Counted from the stretch's first letter, positions 1 to 11,369 are shown. The stretch is DNA of 64,000 nt from Poriferisodalis sp965204125 (GCF_965204125.1 NZ_OZ241968.1:2542001-2606000); one strand, 5' to 3'. The notes: generated by a model from the sequence alone, not told the origin. Numbers and translations are program-made.

Positions 1-262
1 CTGGGACTGCACCGAGACGGACCTGCCGGCCGATGCGACGGCCACGGCGGCCCGGGTTGCGGTGGATCGCGCCGCGCAGCTCGCTGCCGTCCAGCCCACG
101 GCGGTCGAAGTGCATGCCGACCCGACGTGCTCGGTCATCGTGTCGGTGCGGGTGTCCTCCCAAGGTTGGCTCAGCGGGGGCGAGTCGCTCGGCGTGGCCT
201 GCCGCCGCCCGCCGTCGGCCGAGGGCGCCGCGCTGTGGGCACCGGTGGCGCCGCCGTGCTGA
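1..262 (+). CDS. TadE-like secreted/pilus-type protein, C-terminal fragment
   Basis: The 3' end of an open frame that enters from the left edge; only about 86 codons are visible. It starts within a segment reading WDCTETDLPADA and ends at TGA 260-262. It has an Ala/Val-rich helix followed by a Cys-containing beta-like tail (paired cysteines in DPTCSVIV and VACRRP). Two further small exported proteins follow it, so I read it as the first of a TadE/TadG-type pseudopilin-like group, which in Actinobacteria sits in the 'helicase/secretion neighbourhood'. The N-terminal membrane helix that would prove this is outside the window, so the assignment rests on context. Confidence 0.45.
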   Translation, partial: WDCTETDLPADATATAARVAVDRAAQLAAVQPTAVEVHADPTCSVIVSVRVSSQGWLSGGESLGVACRRPPSAEGAALWAPVAPPC

Positions 263-295
263 GCAGCGCGCCGCGCTCGTGGAAGCGGCCGGGCC

Positions 296-718
296 ATGGA
301 TGAATCCATCGGGATGCTGAGCGCAGCGGCAGTGCTGGTGTTCGGTATCTGGCTCGTGGACTACTCCGGCGACGCCACGCGAGCGTCGGGGTCGATCCGG
401 GCGGCGAGCATCGATGCAGCGCACTACGCGGCCAGCGCGCTCGCCTCGCCCCCGGCCGCGGCCACCGATGCCGACGTCGACAGGCGCGCCGCAGACATCG
501 CCGAGCGTGTCGTGGGCGCCGCAGCCATCGCCAGCTGCGACAGCGCCGATCAGCGCTACAGCGTCACTGCCGCCGTCCACCGCCTGCCCTCGAAGACCGA
601 ACCTGCGGCCGTGACGGTCGACGTGACCTGCCCGCTCGCGGTCTCACCCCTGTTCACCGACACCGTCAGCGCCCGCGTCGCCGTCCCGATCCCGCCGGCA
701 CCCGCCTCCCAGCCATGA
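296..718 (+). CDS. TadE-like small membrane-anchored protein
   Basis: 140 codons, ATG start. One hydrophobic segment at about residues 7-23 (LSAAAVLVFGIWLV) is followed by an Ala-rich helical stretch and a C-terminal extracytoplasmic-looking part with two cysteines. The layout (short N-terminus, single helix, then RASGSIRAASIDAAHYAASAL) resembles TadE/TadG-like proteins, whose helix is followed by residues that pack in a pilus or secretion assembly. The gene lies 33 bp after the previous frame, and its TGA overlaps the ATG of a 23-codon frame (ATGA at 715). I see no catalytic motif. Family assignment is moderate; the membrane topology is the firmer statement. Confidence 0.55.
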   Translation: MDESIGMLSAAAVLVFGIWLVDYSGDATRASGSIRAASIDAAHYAASALASPPAAATDADVDRRAADIAERVVGAAAIASCDSADQRYSVTAAVHRLPSKTEPAAVTVDVTCPLAVSPLFTDTVSARVAVPIPPAPASQP

Positions 719-786
719 GCACCACACGCGGCGTCGCCGACAATCGTCTCGGGGCCCGGGCGCTCGCTCGTCGGTCGCCGCGATGA
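715..786 (+). CDS. 23-codon frame coupled by ATGA overlaps at both ends
   Basis: ATG 715 overlaps the stop of the upstream TadE-like gene, and its own TGA (784-786) overlaps the ATG at 783 of the next gene. The product would be basic: MSTTRGVADNRLGARALARR plus three residues. Helicase-neighbourhood TadE-like proteins usually have such an Arg-rich N-terminus directly before the hydrophobic helix, and the gene at 783 lacks one. This frame may therefore be the displaced N-terminus of that gene after a frameshift, or a short coupling ORF. Both are inference. Confidence 0.3.
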   Translation: MSTTRGVADNRLGARALARRSPR

Positions 787-1154
787 GCACGCCCTTCGTC
801 GCGCTCGCGCTCGCAGCGATGTGCGCGCTGTTCAGTGCCGCGGCTGCCGACACCGCGCAGGTCATGAGCCTGCGGAACCAGTCCGCCGACGAGGCCCGCC
901 GGGTCGCGATCAGCACGCTCGACTCGTGCGCCGTCAGCGGCGATGCCACCAGCCGCTGCGTGCCGCCGACGGGCTGCACCGCTCCGGCGTGCGTTGTCTG
1001 CCGGCGCGGCGACGCCGTCCAAGCCGACGTGTCGCTGGATTGGTCGCCGGTGGTATTGCGAGGCCTTGCCCCAGCCCACGGCCGTCACGCGCTCAGCCTG
1101 CAAGCGCTCGACGTCGCCGACCTGGCCGGCACCGCCCTGCCCGCCTGCGCTTGA
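783..1154 (+). CDS. TadE-like small exported protein
   Basis: 123 codons. It begins with a hydrophobic segment (STPFVALALAAMCALFSAAAA, residues 2-22) with little positive charge in front, then a soluble domain with six cysteines (CAVSG, SRCVPPTGC, PACVVC). The pattern resembles actinobacterial 'helicase/secretion neighborhood TadE-like' proteins, in which the helix starts right after a short Arg-rich leader. Here that leader is found only in the overlapping 23-codon frame just upstream. It is the last of three co-directional small exported proteins; VapC is convergent downstream. Function as a pilus/secretion component is inferred from the group. Confidence 0.5.
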   Translation: MSTPFVALALAAMCALFSAAAADTAQVMSLRNQSADEARRVAISTLDSCAVSGDATSRCVPPTGCTAPACVVCRRGDAVQADVSLDWSPVVLRGLAPAHGRHALSLQALDVADLAGTALPACA

Positions 1155-1235
1155 GCGAGTGTTGCTGGTGCGGAACGATGCGCAGCGGTGCGTCCGTGGG
1201 GGTTCGCAGTGCGCTGGAGTCCCTCTCCTCCAGTG

Positions 1236-1667
1236 TCATGCACTCGATGCCGGGTTGATCCAGCGCAGCTCAGCGAAACGGGCGAAATCGGAGTCTGCTG
1301 AGACGATGGCCAGGCCGTGCTCGATGCACAGCGCGGCGAGCGCAGCATCGGGAATCAGGTTGGCGCTGAGATGCAGGTCCCGCACCAGACGCTCGAGGAT
1401 GTTCCGGTACCCCCGGCCGGGTTCGGGAATCCACGCGCTGGGAGCGCCCAGCCAGTCGTCGACGAACGCCCACGCCTCGGCGGGTCCGAGCGGATTCGGC
1501 ACTGCTCGCGGGTTCGTGACGATCCGCAGGAAGCCGGTGAGCGACTGCCAAGGAAGCCCGACCCGACGTGGCCCGTTCAGCGCTCCCTCGAGCCACGTGC
1601 GCGTTGCGTCGTGGAACGGGCTCCGTTCGTCGACCGCGTACAGCAGGACGTTGGCGTCGATGAGCAC
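1236..1667 (-). CDS. vapC: VapC-type PIN-domain ribonuclease toxin
   Basis: 143 codons, GTG start at 1667. N-terminal MLIDANVLLYAVDE carries the first PIN acidic residue (Asp4). The C-terminal half has LIPDAALAALCIEHG and VSADSDFARF, the later acidic residues and the signature of the VapC family whose members often end near RWINP. PIN toxins are Mg-dependent RNases, commonly cleaving tRNA or rRNA, and are held inactive by the cognate VapB. The start lies 6 nt after the vapB stop (TAG, 1674-1676), so the two are co-transcribed antitoxin first, as expected. Length is typical and the reading frame is intact. Confidence 0.88.
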   Translation of the reverse strand: MLIDANVLLYAVDERSPFHDATRTWLEGALNGPRRVGLPWQSLTGFLRIVTNPRAVPNPLGPAEAWAFVDDWLGAPSAWIPEPGRGYRNILERLVRDLHLSANLIPDAALAALCIEHGLAIVSADSDFARFAELRWINPASSA

Positions 1668-1673
1668 CCGCAG

Positions 1674-1904
1674 CTACCTCGTGCGCGAGCCTTCGAGCAC
1701 ATCGATGGCCTCGGCCACGTTGCTGACGTCGATCTGGATGCCGAGCGGATGGGTCCGTTGGACGAAGGGGCGAGCGTCCGATGAGGCTGCAAGCCCGCGC
1801 CGCACGAGGTGGTTGACGGCCTCGGAAACGCCCATGCCGGTGTCCTGGCGCAGCCGTGCCAGCGCCCGTGCCGCATCCTCGTCGAATTCGATGGTCGTGC
1901 GCAT
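1674..1904 (-). CDS. vapB: VapB-type ribbon-helix-helix antitoxin
   Basis: 76 codons from ATG 1904, giving MRTTIEFDEDAARALARL. This is a classic ribbon-helix-helix N-terminus (beta strand RTTIEF, then helices containing DTGMGVSEAVNHLVRRGL). The C-terminal tail around LGIQIDVSNVAEAIDVLE would bind the VapC groove. A TTG two codons upstream is possible, but the sequence TATATT lies exactly 6 nt before this ATG, which fits a leaderless promoter and decides the start. VapB usually represses its own promoter through the RHH domain, so autoregulation is likely. Confidence 0.85.
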   Translation of the reverse strand: MRTTIEFDEDAARALARLRQDTGMGVSEAVNHLVRRGLAASSDARPFVQRTHPLGIQIDVSNVAEAIDVLEGSRTR

Positions 1905-1910
1905 GAGCAA

Positions 1911-1916
1911 AATATA
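1911..1916 (-). promoter_or_regulatory. -10-like box of vapBC (leaderless)
   Basis: TATATT on the minus strand, 6 nt before ATG 1904, with no Shine-Dalgarno sequence between. Fits a transcript starting at the start codon. Confidence 0.5.
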
Positions 1917-2032
1917 GCACGAACATGGGGAAAATTAAGCATGCAAATGAGCAATCAAGTGCATGATCACGCCTCCAGAGTCAGATCTGTGCAGGACGCG
2001 GAATTGCGCGCCACGTCGCGGGAGGCCCGCGC

Positions 2033-2038
2033 TAGGGT
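2033..2038 (+). promoter_or_regulatory. -10-like box of the pyr operon
   Basis: TAGGGT, about 60 nt before pyrR. Transcription starting some 7 nt downstream would give a leader that contains the whole PyrR-binding loop. No convincing -35 was seen at 17 nt. Confidence 0.4.
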
Positions 2039-2058
2039 GCGGTTCTGACCGTGAAGCG

Positions 2059-2072
2059 GGTCCCGTGAGGCC
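2059..2072 (+). promoter_or_regulatory. PyrR-binding RNA loop in the pyr leader
   Basis: The sequence GGTC-CCGTGA-GGCC folds into a 4-bp stem (with the conserved U-G wobble) closing the hexaloop CCGUGA. This matches the PyrR recognition consensus ARUCCNGNGAGGYU at all but the first and last base. PyrR with UMP bound grips this loop and lowers pyr expression. It lies 25 nt before the GTG of pyrR and just upstream of the Shine-Dalgarno AGGAAGGA (2082-2089), so it could act on translation initiation, on the terminator at 2121-2140, or both. Confidence 0.75.
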
Positions 2073-2096
2073 CGAACGGACAGGAAGGACCTGCGC

Positions 2097-2663
2097 GTGG
2101 CAGACCGCGAGCGACGCATGACGCCCCCCTACGGGGGCGTTTTCGTTGCCCGGACCACCATTCTCGATTCCAGCGGGGTCCACCGGGCGCTCACCCGTGT
2201 CAGCCACGAGATCATCGAGCGGAACGAGGGTCTCGACAACGTCCTCGTGGTCGGCCTGCAGACCGGCGGCGTGCAGATCGCCCTGCGGATCGTGCGGCTC
2301 CTGTTCGAGATCGACGGCACCGACGTGCCCTTCGGCACGCTCGACGTGGCGATGCACCGCGACGACATCGGCCTGCGCCCCGTCATGGCCGAAGCCGTCA
2401 CCGACATCCCCTTCGACCTCGACGGCATGACGGTGGTGCTGGTCGACGACGTGCTCTACACCGGCCGCACCATCCGCGCAGCGCTCGATGCCCTCAACGA
2501 CTTCGGGCGGCCCCGGGCGGTGCAGCTTGCCGTGGTGATCGACCGCGGTCACCGCGAGCTGCCCATCCGCCCCGACTTCGTCGGCAAGAACCTGCCCACC
2601 AGCCGCGAGGAGATGGTGGACGTCACGCTCGAGGGCGTGCTGCTGGGGGAGATGCGCAAGTGA
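2097..2663 (+). CDS. pyrR: PyrR bifunctional pyr regulator / uracil phosphoribosyltransferase
   Basis: 188 codons. The PRPP-binding loop VVLVDDVLYTGRT is at residues 113-125. ALTRVSHEIIERNEG (31-45), VGLQTGGVQIA and the C-terminal IDRGHRELPIRPDFVGKN are all PyrR hallmarks. PyrR binds UMP/UTP and the pyr leader RNA to attenuate the operon, and can make UMP from uracil and PRPP. The GTG at 2097 is chosen because AGGAAGGA sits 7 nt upstream; ATG 2118 is the only other in-frame start. With GTG 2097 the protein has about 20 extra N-terminal residues and codons 9-15 contain a terminator-like hairpin. The stop overlaps the GTG of pyrB by 4 nt. Confidence 0.93.
   Translation: MADRERRMTPPYGGVFVARTTILDSSGVHRALTRVSHEIIERNEGLDNVLVVGLQTGGVQIALRIVRLLFEIDGTDVPFGTLDVAMHRDDIGLRPVMAEAVTDIPFDLDGMTVVLVDDVLYTGRTIRAALDALNDFGRPRAVQLAVVIDRGHRELPIRPDFVGKNLPTSREEMVDVTLEGVLLGEMRK
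2121..2140 (+). terminator. Intrinsic-terminator-like hairpin inside 5' codons of pyrR
   Basis: ACGCCCCC-CTAC-GGGGGCGT is a perfect 8-bp GC-rich stem with a 4-nt loop, followed by TTTCGTT. It lies immediately after ATG 2118 and within the frame opened by GTG 2097. Such a structure next to a PyrR-binding loop is what attenuation of a pyr operon needs, but its place inside translated codons is unusual. Confidence 0.6.
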
Positions 2664-3739
2664 GCGTGCACCTGCTGACCTTGGGCGAGCTCGGCACCCA
2701 GGGCATCTCCGAATTGCTGTCGCTCACCGACCGCTTCGTCGAGGTGGGCCGCCGGCCGATCCCTCGGGTGCCCGCCCTGCGCGGCCGCACCGTGGCCACG
2801 CTGTTCTTCGAGGAGTCCACCCGCACCCGGCTGGCCTTCGAGACCGCGGCCAAGCGACTGTCGGCCGACGTGCTCAACTTCTCCGCGGCCTCCTCGTCGC
2901 TCGCGAAGGGCGAATCGCTGCGAGACACCTTCGAGACTGTCCAGGCCATGGGCATCCATGCCGCCGTGGTGCGCCATCGCAGCGCCGGAGTGCCTGCGCA
3001 GATCGCCCGCTGGGCCGACGACGGCGTCGCAGTGCTCAACGGCGGCGACGGGTGGCATGCCCACCCCACCCAGGGTCTGCAGGACGCCTACACGCTGTGG
3101 CGCCACTTCAGCCCGATGCCCGACGGCCAGCCGGGCGCCGAAGTGGCCGACGAGCCCACGCTGGCAGGGCTCCGGATCGGCATCGTCGGCGACATCGTCC
3201 ACAGCCGCGTCGCCCGCAGCGACATCGAGGCCTACACCGCGCTGGGCGCCAGCATCGTGCTGGTTGCGCCACCCACGCTGCTGCCGGCGCAGCCGCGTGA
3301 CTGGATCGACTGCTGGTTCCCGGCCGACGCAGCCAAGCGCGTTGAGATCTCCCACAGCCTCGACGAGGTGCTCGACGATCTTGACGTGGTGGGGTTGCTG
3401 CGCTGCCAGCGCGAGCGCATGGTGGACGGCTTGATCGGGTCGGTGTCCGAGTACGTCGCCCGCTACGGCCTCACCGCCGAACGCGCCCAGCGCCTGCGCC
3501 CTGATGCGGTCATCACCCACCCCGGCCCGATGAATCGCGGCATCGAGATTGCAGGTGCGGTGTTCGAAGACCTGGCTGCCAACCGGGTGCTGGTCACCCA
3601 GCAGGTGTCACATGGGGTGGCAGCCCGCATGGCAGTGCTGTTCCGCCTGATCGGATCGGGCACGGCACTGCCCAACACGGATGCGACCCCCGAAGCCGCG
3701 CCCTCAGAGGCGGATACGACGGGCCGAGGCGGTGCCTGA
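2660..3739 (+). CDS. pyrB: Aspartate carbamoyltransferase catalytic chain
   Basis: 359 codons, GTG start overlapping the pyrR stop. It condenses carbamoyl phosphate with aspartate, the committed pyrimidine step. Visible motifs: carbamoyl-phosphate loop FFEESTRTRLAFE (about residues 50-62), HPTQGLQD, and DVVGLLRCQRERM in the aspartate-binding half. The last 35 residues are a low-complexity extension beyond the usual 305-320. No pyrI regulatory chain is adjacent; the next gene is a dihydroorotase homologue without metal ligands, which in class A ATCases forms a dodecamer with PyrB. Confidence 0.95.
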   Translation: MSVHLLTLGELGTQGISELLSLTDRFVEVGRRPIPRVPALRGRTVATLFFEESTRTRLAFETAAKRLSADVLNFSAASSSLAKGESLRDTFETVQAMGIHAAVVRHRSAGVPAQIARWADDGVAVLNGGDGWHAHPTQGLQDAYTLWRHFSPMPDGQPGAEVADEPTLAGLRIGIVGDIVHSRVARSDIEAYTALGASIVLVAPPTLLPAQPRDWIDCWFPADAAKRVEISHSLDEVLDDLDVVGLLRCQRERMVDGLIGSVSEYVARYGLTAERAQRLRPDAVITHPGPMNRGIEIAGAVFEDLAANRVLVTQQVSHGVAARMAVLFRLIGSGTALPNTDATPEAAPSEADTTGRGGA

Positions 3740-3740
3740 G

Positions 3741-5093
3741 ATGGCGAAGCTGCGGGCGCCGGCCGGAGGTGAGACGTTGCTGCTGGCAGGCGGCGAGATC
3801 GTCGAACGAACCGGTCGACGGTACGCAGACATCACCGTGCTGGACGGCCGAATCGCCTCTGTTGATCCTCCTGGCACGAGCCGCAACGGTTCGGCTCAGG
3901 TCATCGATGCGACCGGGTGCGTGATCGCCGCCGGACTGGTGGACCTGTTCAGCCGCCTCGGCGAGCCCGGCAACGAGGAGGCCGAGACCGTCGCGACCGC
4001 CACCGCGGCCGCCGCGCTCGGCGGCTTCACCGCTGTCCTGGCGCAGCCCGACACCGACCCGCCGCTCGACCGCTTGGGCCAGCTCGCCGAGCTGCGTCGC
4101 AATGCGGCAGGCGGATACTGCGCCGTCATCGCGGCTGCCACGATCACCGCAGACCGGGCAGGGAAGCGCCTGTCGCCGCTGGCCGAGCTGGCCGACGCTG
4201 GCGTCCGCTGGTTCACAGACGTGGGGCCGCTGGCCGACGCCGGCCTGCTGCGCCGGGCTCTGCAGTACGCCGGACCGCTGGGCGGGACTGTGTCGGTGCG
4301 CCCGGCCACTGCCCATCTCGGCGGCACGGCCGCCATGGCCGAGGGCGCCGTGTCGGCACGCATGGGCCTGGCCGGGGAACCGGCTGCCTCCGAGGAGCTG
4401 GCAGCCGGCGCTGCGATCGGCGTTGCGAGGCTCACCGGACGGCGGCTGCACCTCGACCGCATCAGCGCCACCCGCACAGTCGAGCTGGTGCGTGCCGCCA
4501 AGGCGGAGGGCATCGACGTGTCTGCGTCGGTTGCCGCCGAGCACCTGCTCTTCATCGATGCCGATGCCGACGGCTACGACACGCTCCTCCGGGCCGAGCC
4601 GCCCTACCGCGACGCGCAGGACCGGGCGGCGCTCATCACCGGTGTCAACGACCGCACGATCGATGCGGTGGTCAGCGGCCACTCGCCGGTTCCGCCGCAG
4701 GCGAAAGACCTGCCCTTTGATGAGGCACCGCCTGGCGTGGCGGCGCTGGAAACCTGTGCTGCACTCGTCCTGGGCCATCCAGACATCAGCGTCGAGACAG
4801 CGTTGGACGCGCTCGCGTGGCGACCTGCCGAACTGGCAGGTGCCGCACATCTCGGCGGCGGAACGATCGAGCCCGGCCAGCCGGCGAACCTCGTGGTTCT
4901 CGACCTCGACAGACCCTGGACGCTGGCCGAGCGCGGCTCGGTCTCGATGGCGCGCAACACTCCGCACCGCCGTCGCGAAATGGGTGTGATGGTGACGGCA
5001 ACGGTCGTTGCCGGCCAAGCAGTGGTGGCCGATGGTGCGCTGTGCAGCACGGCCGATACCGTCGCTGCGCTCGCCGCAGGAAACACCCGATGA
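3741..5093 (+). CDS. Dihydroorotase-like protein, metal ligands lost (PyrC'-type)
   Basis: 450 codons from ATG 3741, one base after the pyrB stop. The fold is clearly that of class I dihydroorotase: strand-rich N-terminus, LDGRIASV, IDATGCVIAAGLVD, GGFTAVLAQPDTDP, LDALAWRPAELAG and the closing beta sandwich. The catalytic set is missing, however. The family DxHxHxREPG motif reads DLFSRLGEPG at residues 68-77, so both His and the Arg are replaced. The later His sites read LHLDRIS and AAEHLLF, and the conserved TDHAPH reads SGHSPV. It is therefore very unlikely to hydrolyse dihydroorotate. Pseudomonas-type PyrC' proteins of this kind are structural partners of ATCase, so that role is inferred; a true PyrC should exist elsewhere. 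Confidence 0.85.
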   Translation: MAKLRAPAGGETLLLAGGEIVERTGRRYADITVLDGRIASVDPPGTSRNGSAQVIDATGCVIAAGLVDLFSRLGEPGNEEAETVATATAAAALGGFTAVLAQPDTDPPLDRLGQLAELRRNAAGGYCAVIAAATITADRAGKRLSPLAELADAGVRWFTDVGPLADAGLLRRALQYAGPLGGTVSVRPATAHLGGTAAMAEGAVSARMGLAGEPAASEELAAGAAIGVARLTGRRLHLDRISATRTVELVRAAKAEGIDVSASVAAEHLLFIDADADGYDTLLRAEPPYRDAQDRAALITGVNDRTIDAVVSGHSPVPPQAKDLPFDEAPPGVAALETCAALVLGHPDISVETALDALAWRPAELAGAAHLGGGTIEPGQPANLVVLDLDRPWTLAERGSVSMARNTPHRRREMGVMVTATVVAGQAVVADGALCSTADTVAALAAGNTR

Positions 5094-6267
5094 CCCCAAC
5101 CGCAGACAACCCCGCCGCGCCCACTGCCGGTGCGCTCGTGCTCACCGACGGCACCACCTTCGAGGGCGAGATGATCGGCGCGCCCCTGGGTCCCTCCGGC
5201 GGCATCGCATCGGGCGAGGTCGTGTTCAACACCGTGATGACCGGCTACCAGGAGGTCATCACCGACCCCTCCTACGCAGGCCAGATCATCGCTTTCACCT
5301 ACCCGCACATCGGCAACTACGGCACGACCACCGCCGATGCCGAATCTCGCCAGCCGTTCTGCCGAGGCGTCGTCATCCGCGACCTGGCCCGCCGCCGCTC
5401 CAACTGGCGTGCCGACAGCGATCTCGACGCCTATCTCGCCCGTCACGGGGTGGCCGGCATCGCGGGCGTGGACACGCGCCGCCTGACACGCCATGTGCGC
5501 GACCACGGCGCCATGCCAGGTGCCTTCGGGCCCGCCCCCGACGATGAGGCGCTGGCACGCCTCGCGGCCGCGGCCACCGCCGAGCCCGGCACCGCGGGCG
5601 TCGATCTGGTCAGCGAGGTCACCACCGCCGAGCCATACAAGGCCGGCGATGGGCCATGGCGCGTGGTGGCCTACGACTTGGGCATCAAGCGCGCCATCGC
5701 TGTCAACCTCGGGCGCATCGCCACCGTCGAGGTGGTGCCGGCGCATACTCCCGCAGACGAGGTGCTCGCCCGCGAGCCCCACGGCGTGTTCCTGTCCAAC
5801 GGCCCGGGCGATCCCGAGATGGCGGGCAGCGTCACCGACGCGCTCGGCGATTTGCTCGACCGGGTGCCGATCTTCGGCATCTGCCTCGGCCAGCAGGTGC
5901 TGGGGCTGGCGCTAGGCGGCCGCTCCTACAAGCTGCCCTTCGGCCACCACGGGGGGAATGTGCCAGTGCGCGACGAGTCGACCGGCCGCGTCGAGATCAC
6001 CAGCCAGAACCACAACTTCGCCATCGAATCCGGCTCGGTGCCCGGCGTCGACGAGACGCACGTCTGCCTCAACGACGGGTCGCTCGAAGGCTTCGCCTGC
6101 CGCGACCTGCCCGCGTTCGCGGTGCAGTACCACCCTGAAGCCAGCCCCGGCCCGCACGACTCGCGCTACCTGTTCGACCGATTCGCCGATCTCATGTCGT
6201 CGTTCTGGGGCGGGACCCCCAACGGCGCCGGTCCCGGCGCCGCCGCCAGTCACGGAACGGCTCGCTG

Positions 6268-6268
<1 letters not shown>
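5090..6268 (+). CDS. carA: Carbamoyl-phosphate synthase small (glutaminase) chain
   Basis: 392 codons from ATG 5090, overlapping the previous stop as ATGA. The N-terminal CarA domain has GEVVFNTVMTGYQEVITDPS. The C-terminal class I amidotransferase has FLSNGPGDP, the nucleophile in IFGICLGQQVLGLA, and the His-Glu pair in VQYHPEASPGPHD. It releases ammonia from glutamine and channels it to CarB for carbamoyl phosphate used by both PyrB and ArgF. Length is normal. Its stop TGA overlaps the ATG of carB by one base. Confidence 0.96.
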
Positions 6269-9604
<3,336 letters not shown>

Positions 9605-9612
<8 letters not shown>

Positions 9613-10576
9613 GTCACTGCCCCGGGCCGTCCCTCGCGGAGGCGTCGACATGGCAGTGCGAGTCGGCAGCGTGGAGCTGCCCAACCCGGTCATGACGGCA
9701 TCCGGCACTGCCGGCTACAGCACCGAGCTCGGCTCGTACATGGATTTGGCGTCGCTCGGGGCGATCGTGACGAAATCGCTCTCGCCGTTTGCCTGGGCCG
9801 GCAACCCGGCACCGAGGGTGGTGGGCAGCGCGGCGGGGATGCTCAACGCGGTAGGGCTGCAGAACCCGGGAGTCTCCGAATGGGTGGATCACGAGCTGCC
9901 GCGCCTGGCCCGCACGGGCGCCCGGGTGGTGGCCAGCATCTGGGGCCGCACGGTCGCCGACTACGCCACGGCAGCAGCGGCGCTGGCCGGTGCCGGGCTG
10001 ACGGCGCTGGAGGTGAACGTCAGCTGCCCGAACCTCGAAGGCCGCGGCCAGATGTTTGCCTGCGATCCGTCGGCCACGGCCGATGCCGTCAGCGCTTCAA
10101 CTGCTGCGGGCGTGCCGGTATGGGCGAAGCTCACGCCCAACGTCACCGACCTTGTCGAGATCGCCGAAGCTGCCGTGAGCGGGGGAGCCGAGTCTCTCAC
10201 GCTCATCAACACCGTCTTCGGAATGTCGATTGACCCAGCTACGGCGCAGCCCACGCTCGGCAACGGCGGCGGGGGACTGTCGGGTCCGGCCATCCGCCCG
10301 GTTGCGGTGCGGGCCATCTACGACGTCCGTGCGGCGCTCGGCGGCGTGCCGATCGTGGGAGTCGGCGGGGTGGCCAAAGGGGAGCACGCAGTGGAGCTCA
10401 TGGCTGCCGGCGCCAGTGCGGTACAGGTCGGCACTGCCTCGTTCTGGGACCCCAGGGCACCTCGCAGCGTGCTCAACGAGCTGCGGCGCTGGTGCGAGCG
10501 CCACGGTGTCCGCTCGGCAGCCTCACTCGAGGGGCGCGCCCACCGGACGGCAACCGACACACGGGAGATCATGTGA
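9605..10576 (+). CDS. pyrD: Dihydroorotate dehydrogenase, class 1B catalytic subunit
   Basis: 323 codons from ATG 9605. FMN-binding TIM barrel with NPVMTASGTAGY, MLNAVGLQNPG, the catalytic-Cys motif LEVNVSCPN, the Lys in VWAKLTPN, and VGVGGVAKGEHAVELMAAGASAVQVGTA. Cys in NVSCPN places it in class 1 rather than the membrane class 2 used by mycobacteria. The AVGLQNPG block and downstream motifs look like 1B, which normally needs an electron-transfer partner PyrK (FAD and 2Fe-2S) to pass electrons to NAD. No pyrK lies in the operon, so it must be elsewhere or another acceptor is used. Confidence 0.92.
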
Positions 10577-11319
10577 ACCCGCCAACAGCCACTGCAACGG
10601 CATCAGTGCTCGGGCGAGTCCCAGCGCGTGATCGCTTGGCTCTCGCGCTCGATGTGCCAGACCGGGCCGCTGCCATGGCGCTGGTGGAGCGCTTCGGGGC
10701 CGAGTTCGGCGTCATGAAGGTCGGTCTCGAGCTGTTCCTCGCCGAGGGTCCCGGGGTGGTCCGCGACATCGTGTCGGCGGGCAGCCGCGTGTTCTTGGAC
10801 CTCAAGCTCCACGACATACCGAACACGGTGGAGCACGCCGCTCGCTGCGCAGGCGAGCGGGGAGTCTGGCTGCTCACCCTGCACACCCAGGGCGGGCCTG
10901 ACATGCTGGCCGCAGGCGTCCGCGGGCTGCGTGAGGGCGCTGCCGAAGCGGACTTGAGTCCCGAAGTGCCGATGGCACTGGGCGTCACCGTGCTCACCTC
11001 AGACGCCGACGCCCCGCCGGAGGTGCTGATGGACCGCGCCCGGCTGGCCGAGCGAGCCGGATGCGGCGGCGTGGTGTGCGCCGCGCCCGATCTTCCCGTC
11101 GTGACCAGCACCGTGCCGGGGATGCTCCGGGTGGTCCCGGGCATACGCCCTGCCGGGGCGCCGTCGGCCGATCAACGCCGCGTCGCCACCCCGGCGTCGG
11201 CATTGGCGGCAGGCGCCGACGTGCTCGTCATCGGCCGAGCGGTCACCGCTGCGCCCGATCCGGACGCAGCAGCGGCCGCCATCGTCGCCGAGGTCGCTGC
11301 GGCCCTGGGTTTGCCGTAA
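10573..11319 (+). CDS. pyrF: Orotidine 5'-phosphate decarboxylase
   Basis: 248 codons from GTG 10573, overlapping the pyrD stop by 4 nt. Last step to UMP. The catalytic DxKxxD array is visible in VFLDLKLHDIPNTV, with LALALDVPDRA at the N-terminus, a VMKVGLELFLAEGP strand and the phosphate-binding end RVVPGIRPAG ... VIGRAVTAAPDP. This is the bacterial type (not the long mycobacterial-type family). It closes the pyrimidine operon. pyrE is not in the window. Confidence 0.95.
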   Translation: MNPPTATATASVLGRVPARDRLALALDVPDRAAAMALVERFGAEFGVMKVGLELFLAEGPGVVRDIVSAGSRVFLDLKLHDIPNTVEHAARCAGERGVWLLTLHTQGGPDMLAAGVRGLREGAAEADLSPEVPMALGVTVLTSDADAPPEVLMDRARLAERAGCGGVVCAAPDLPVVTSTVPGMLRVVPGIRPAGAPSADQRRVATPASALAAGADVLVIGRAVTAAPDPDAAAAAIVAEVAAALGLP

Positions 11320-11369
11320 GCCTCGCCGCCATCGAGCCCGGTGTCCCTAGGGCCTATCTGCCGCATAGC

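Noticed and set aside
1214..1233. Terminator hairpin CTGGAG/CTCCAG after vapC
   Set aside because: 6-bp stem with a loose 8-nt loop and no T-tract; too weak to annotate.
3594..5099. 501-codon minus-strand frame over the dihydroorotase-like gene
   Set aside because: Antisense shadow. I checked whether the loss of metal ligands could mean the other strand is coding, but the plus strand keeps the family fold and operon spacing.
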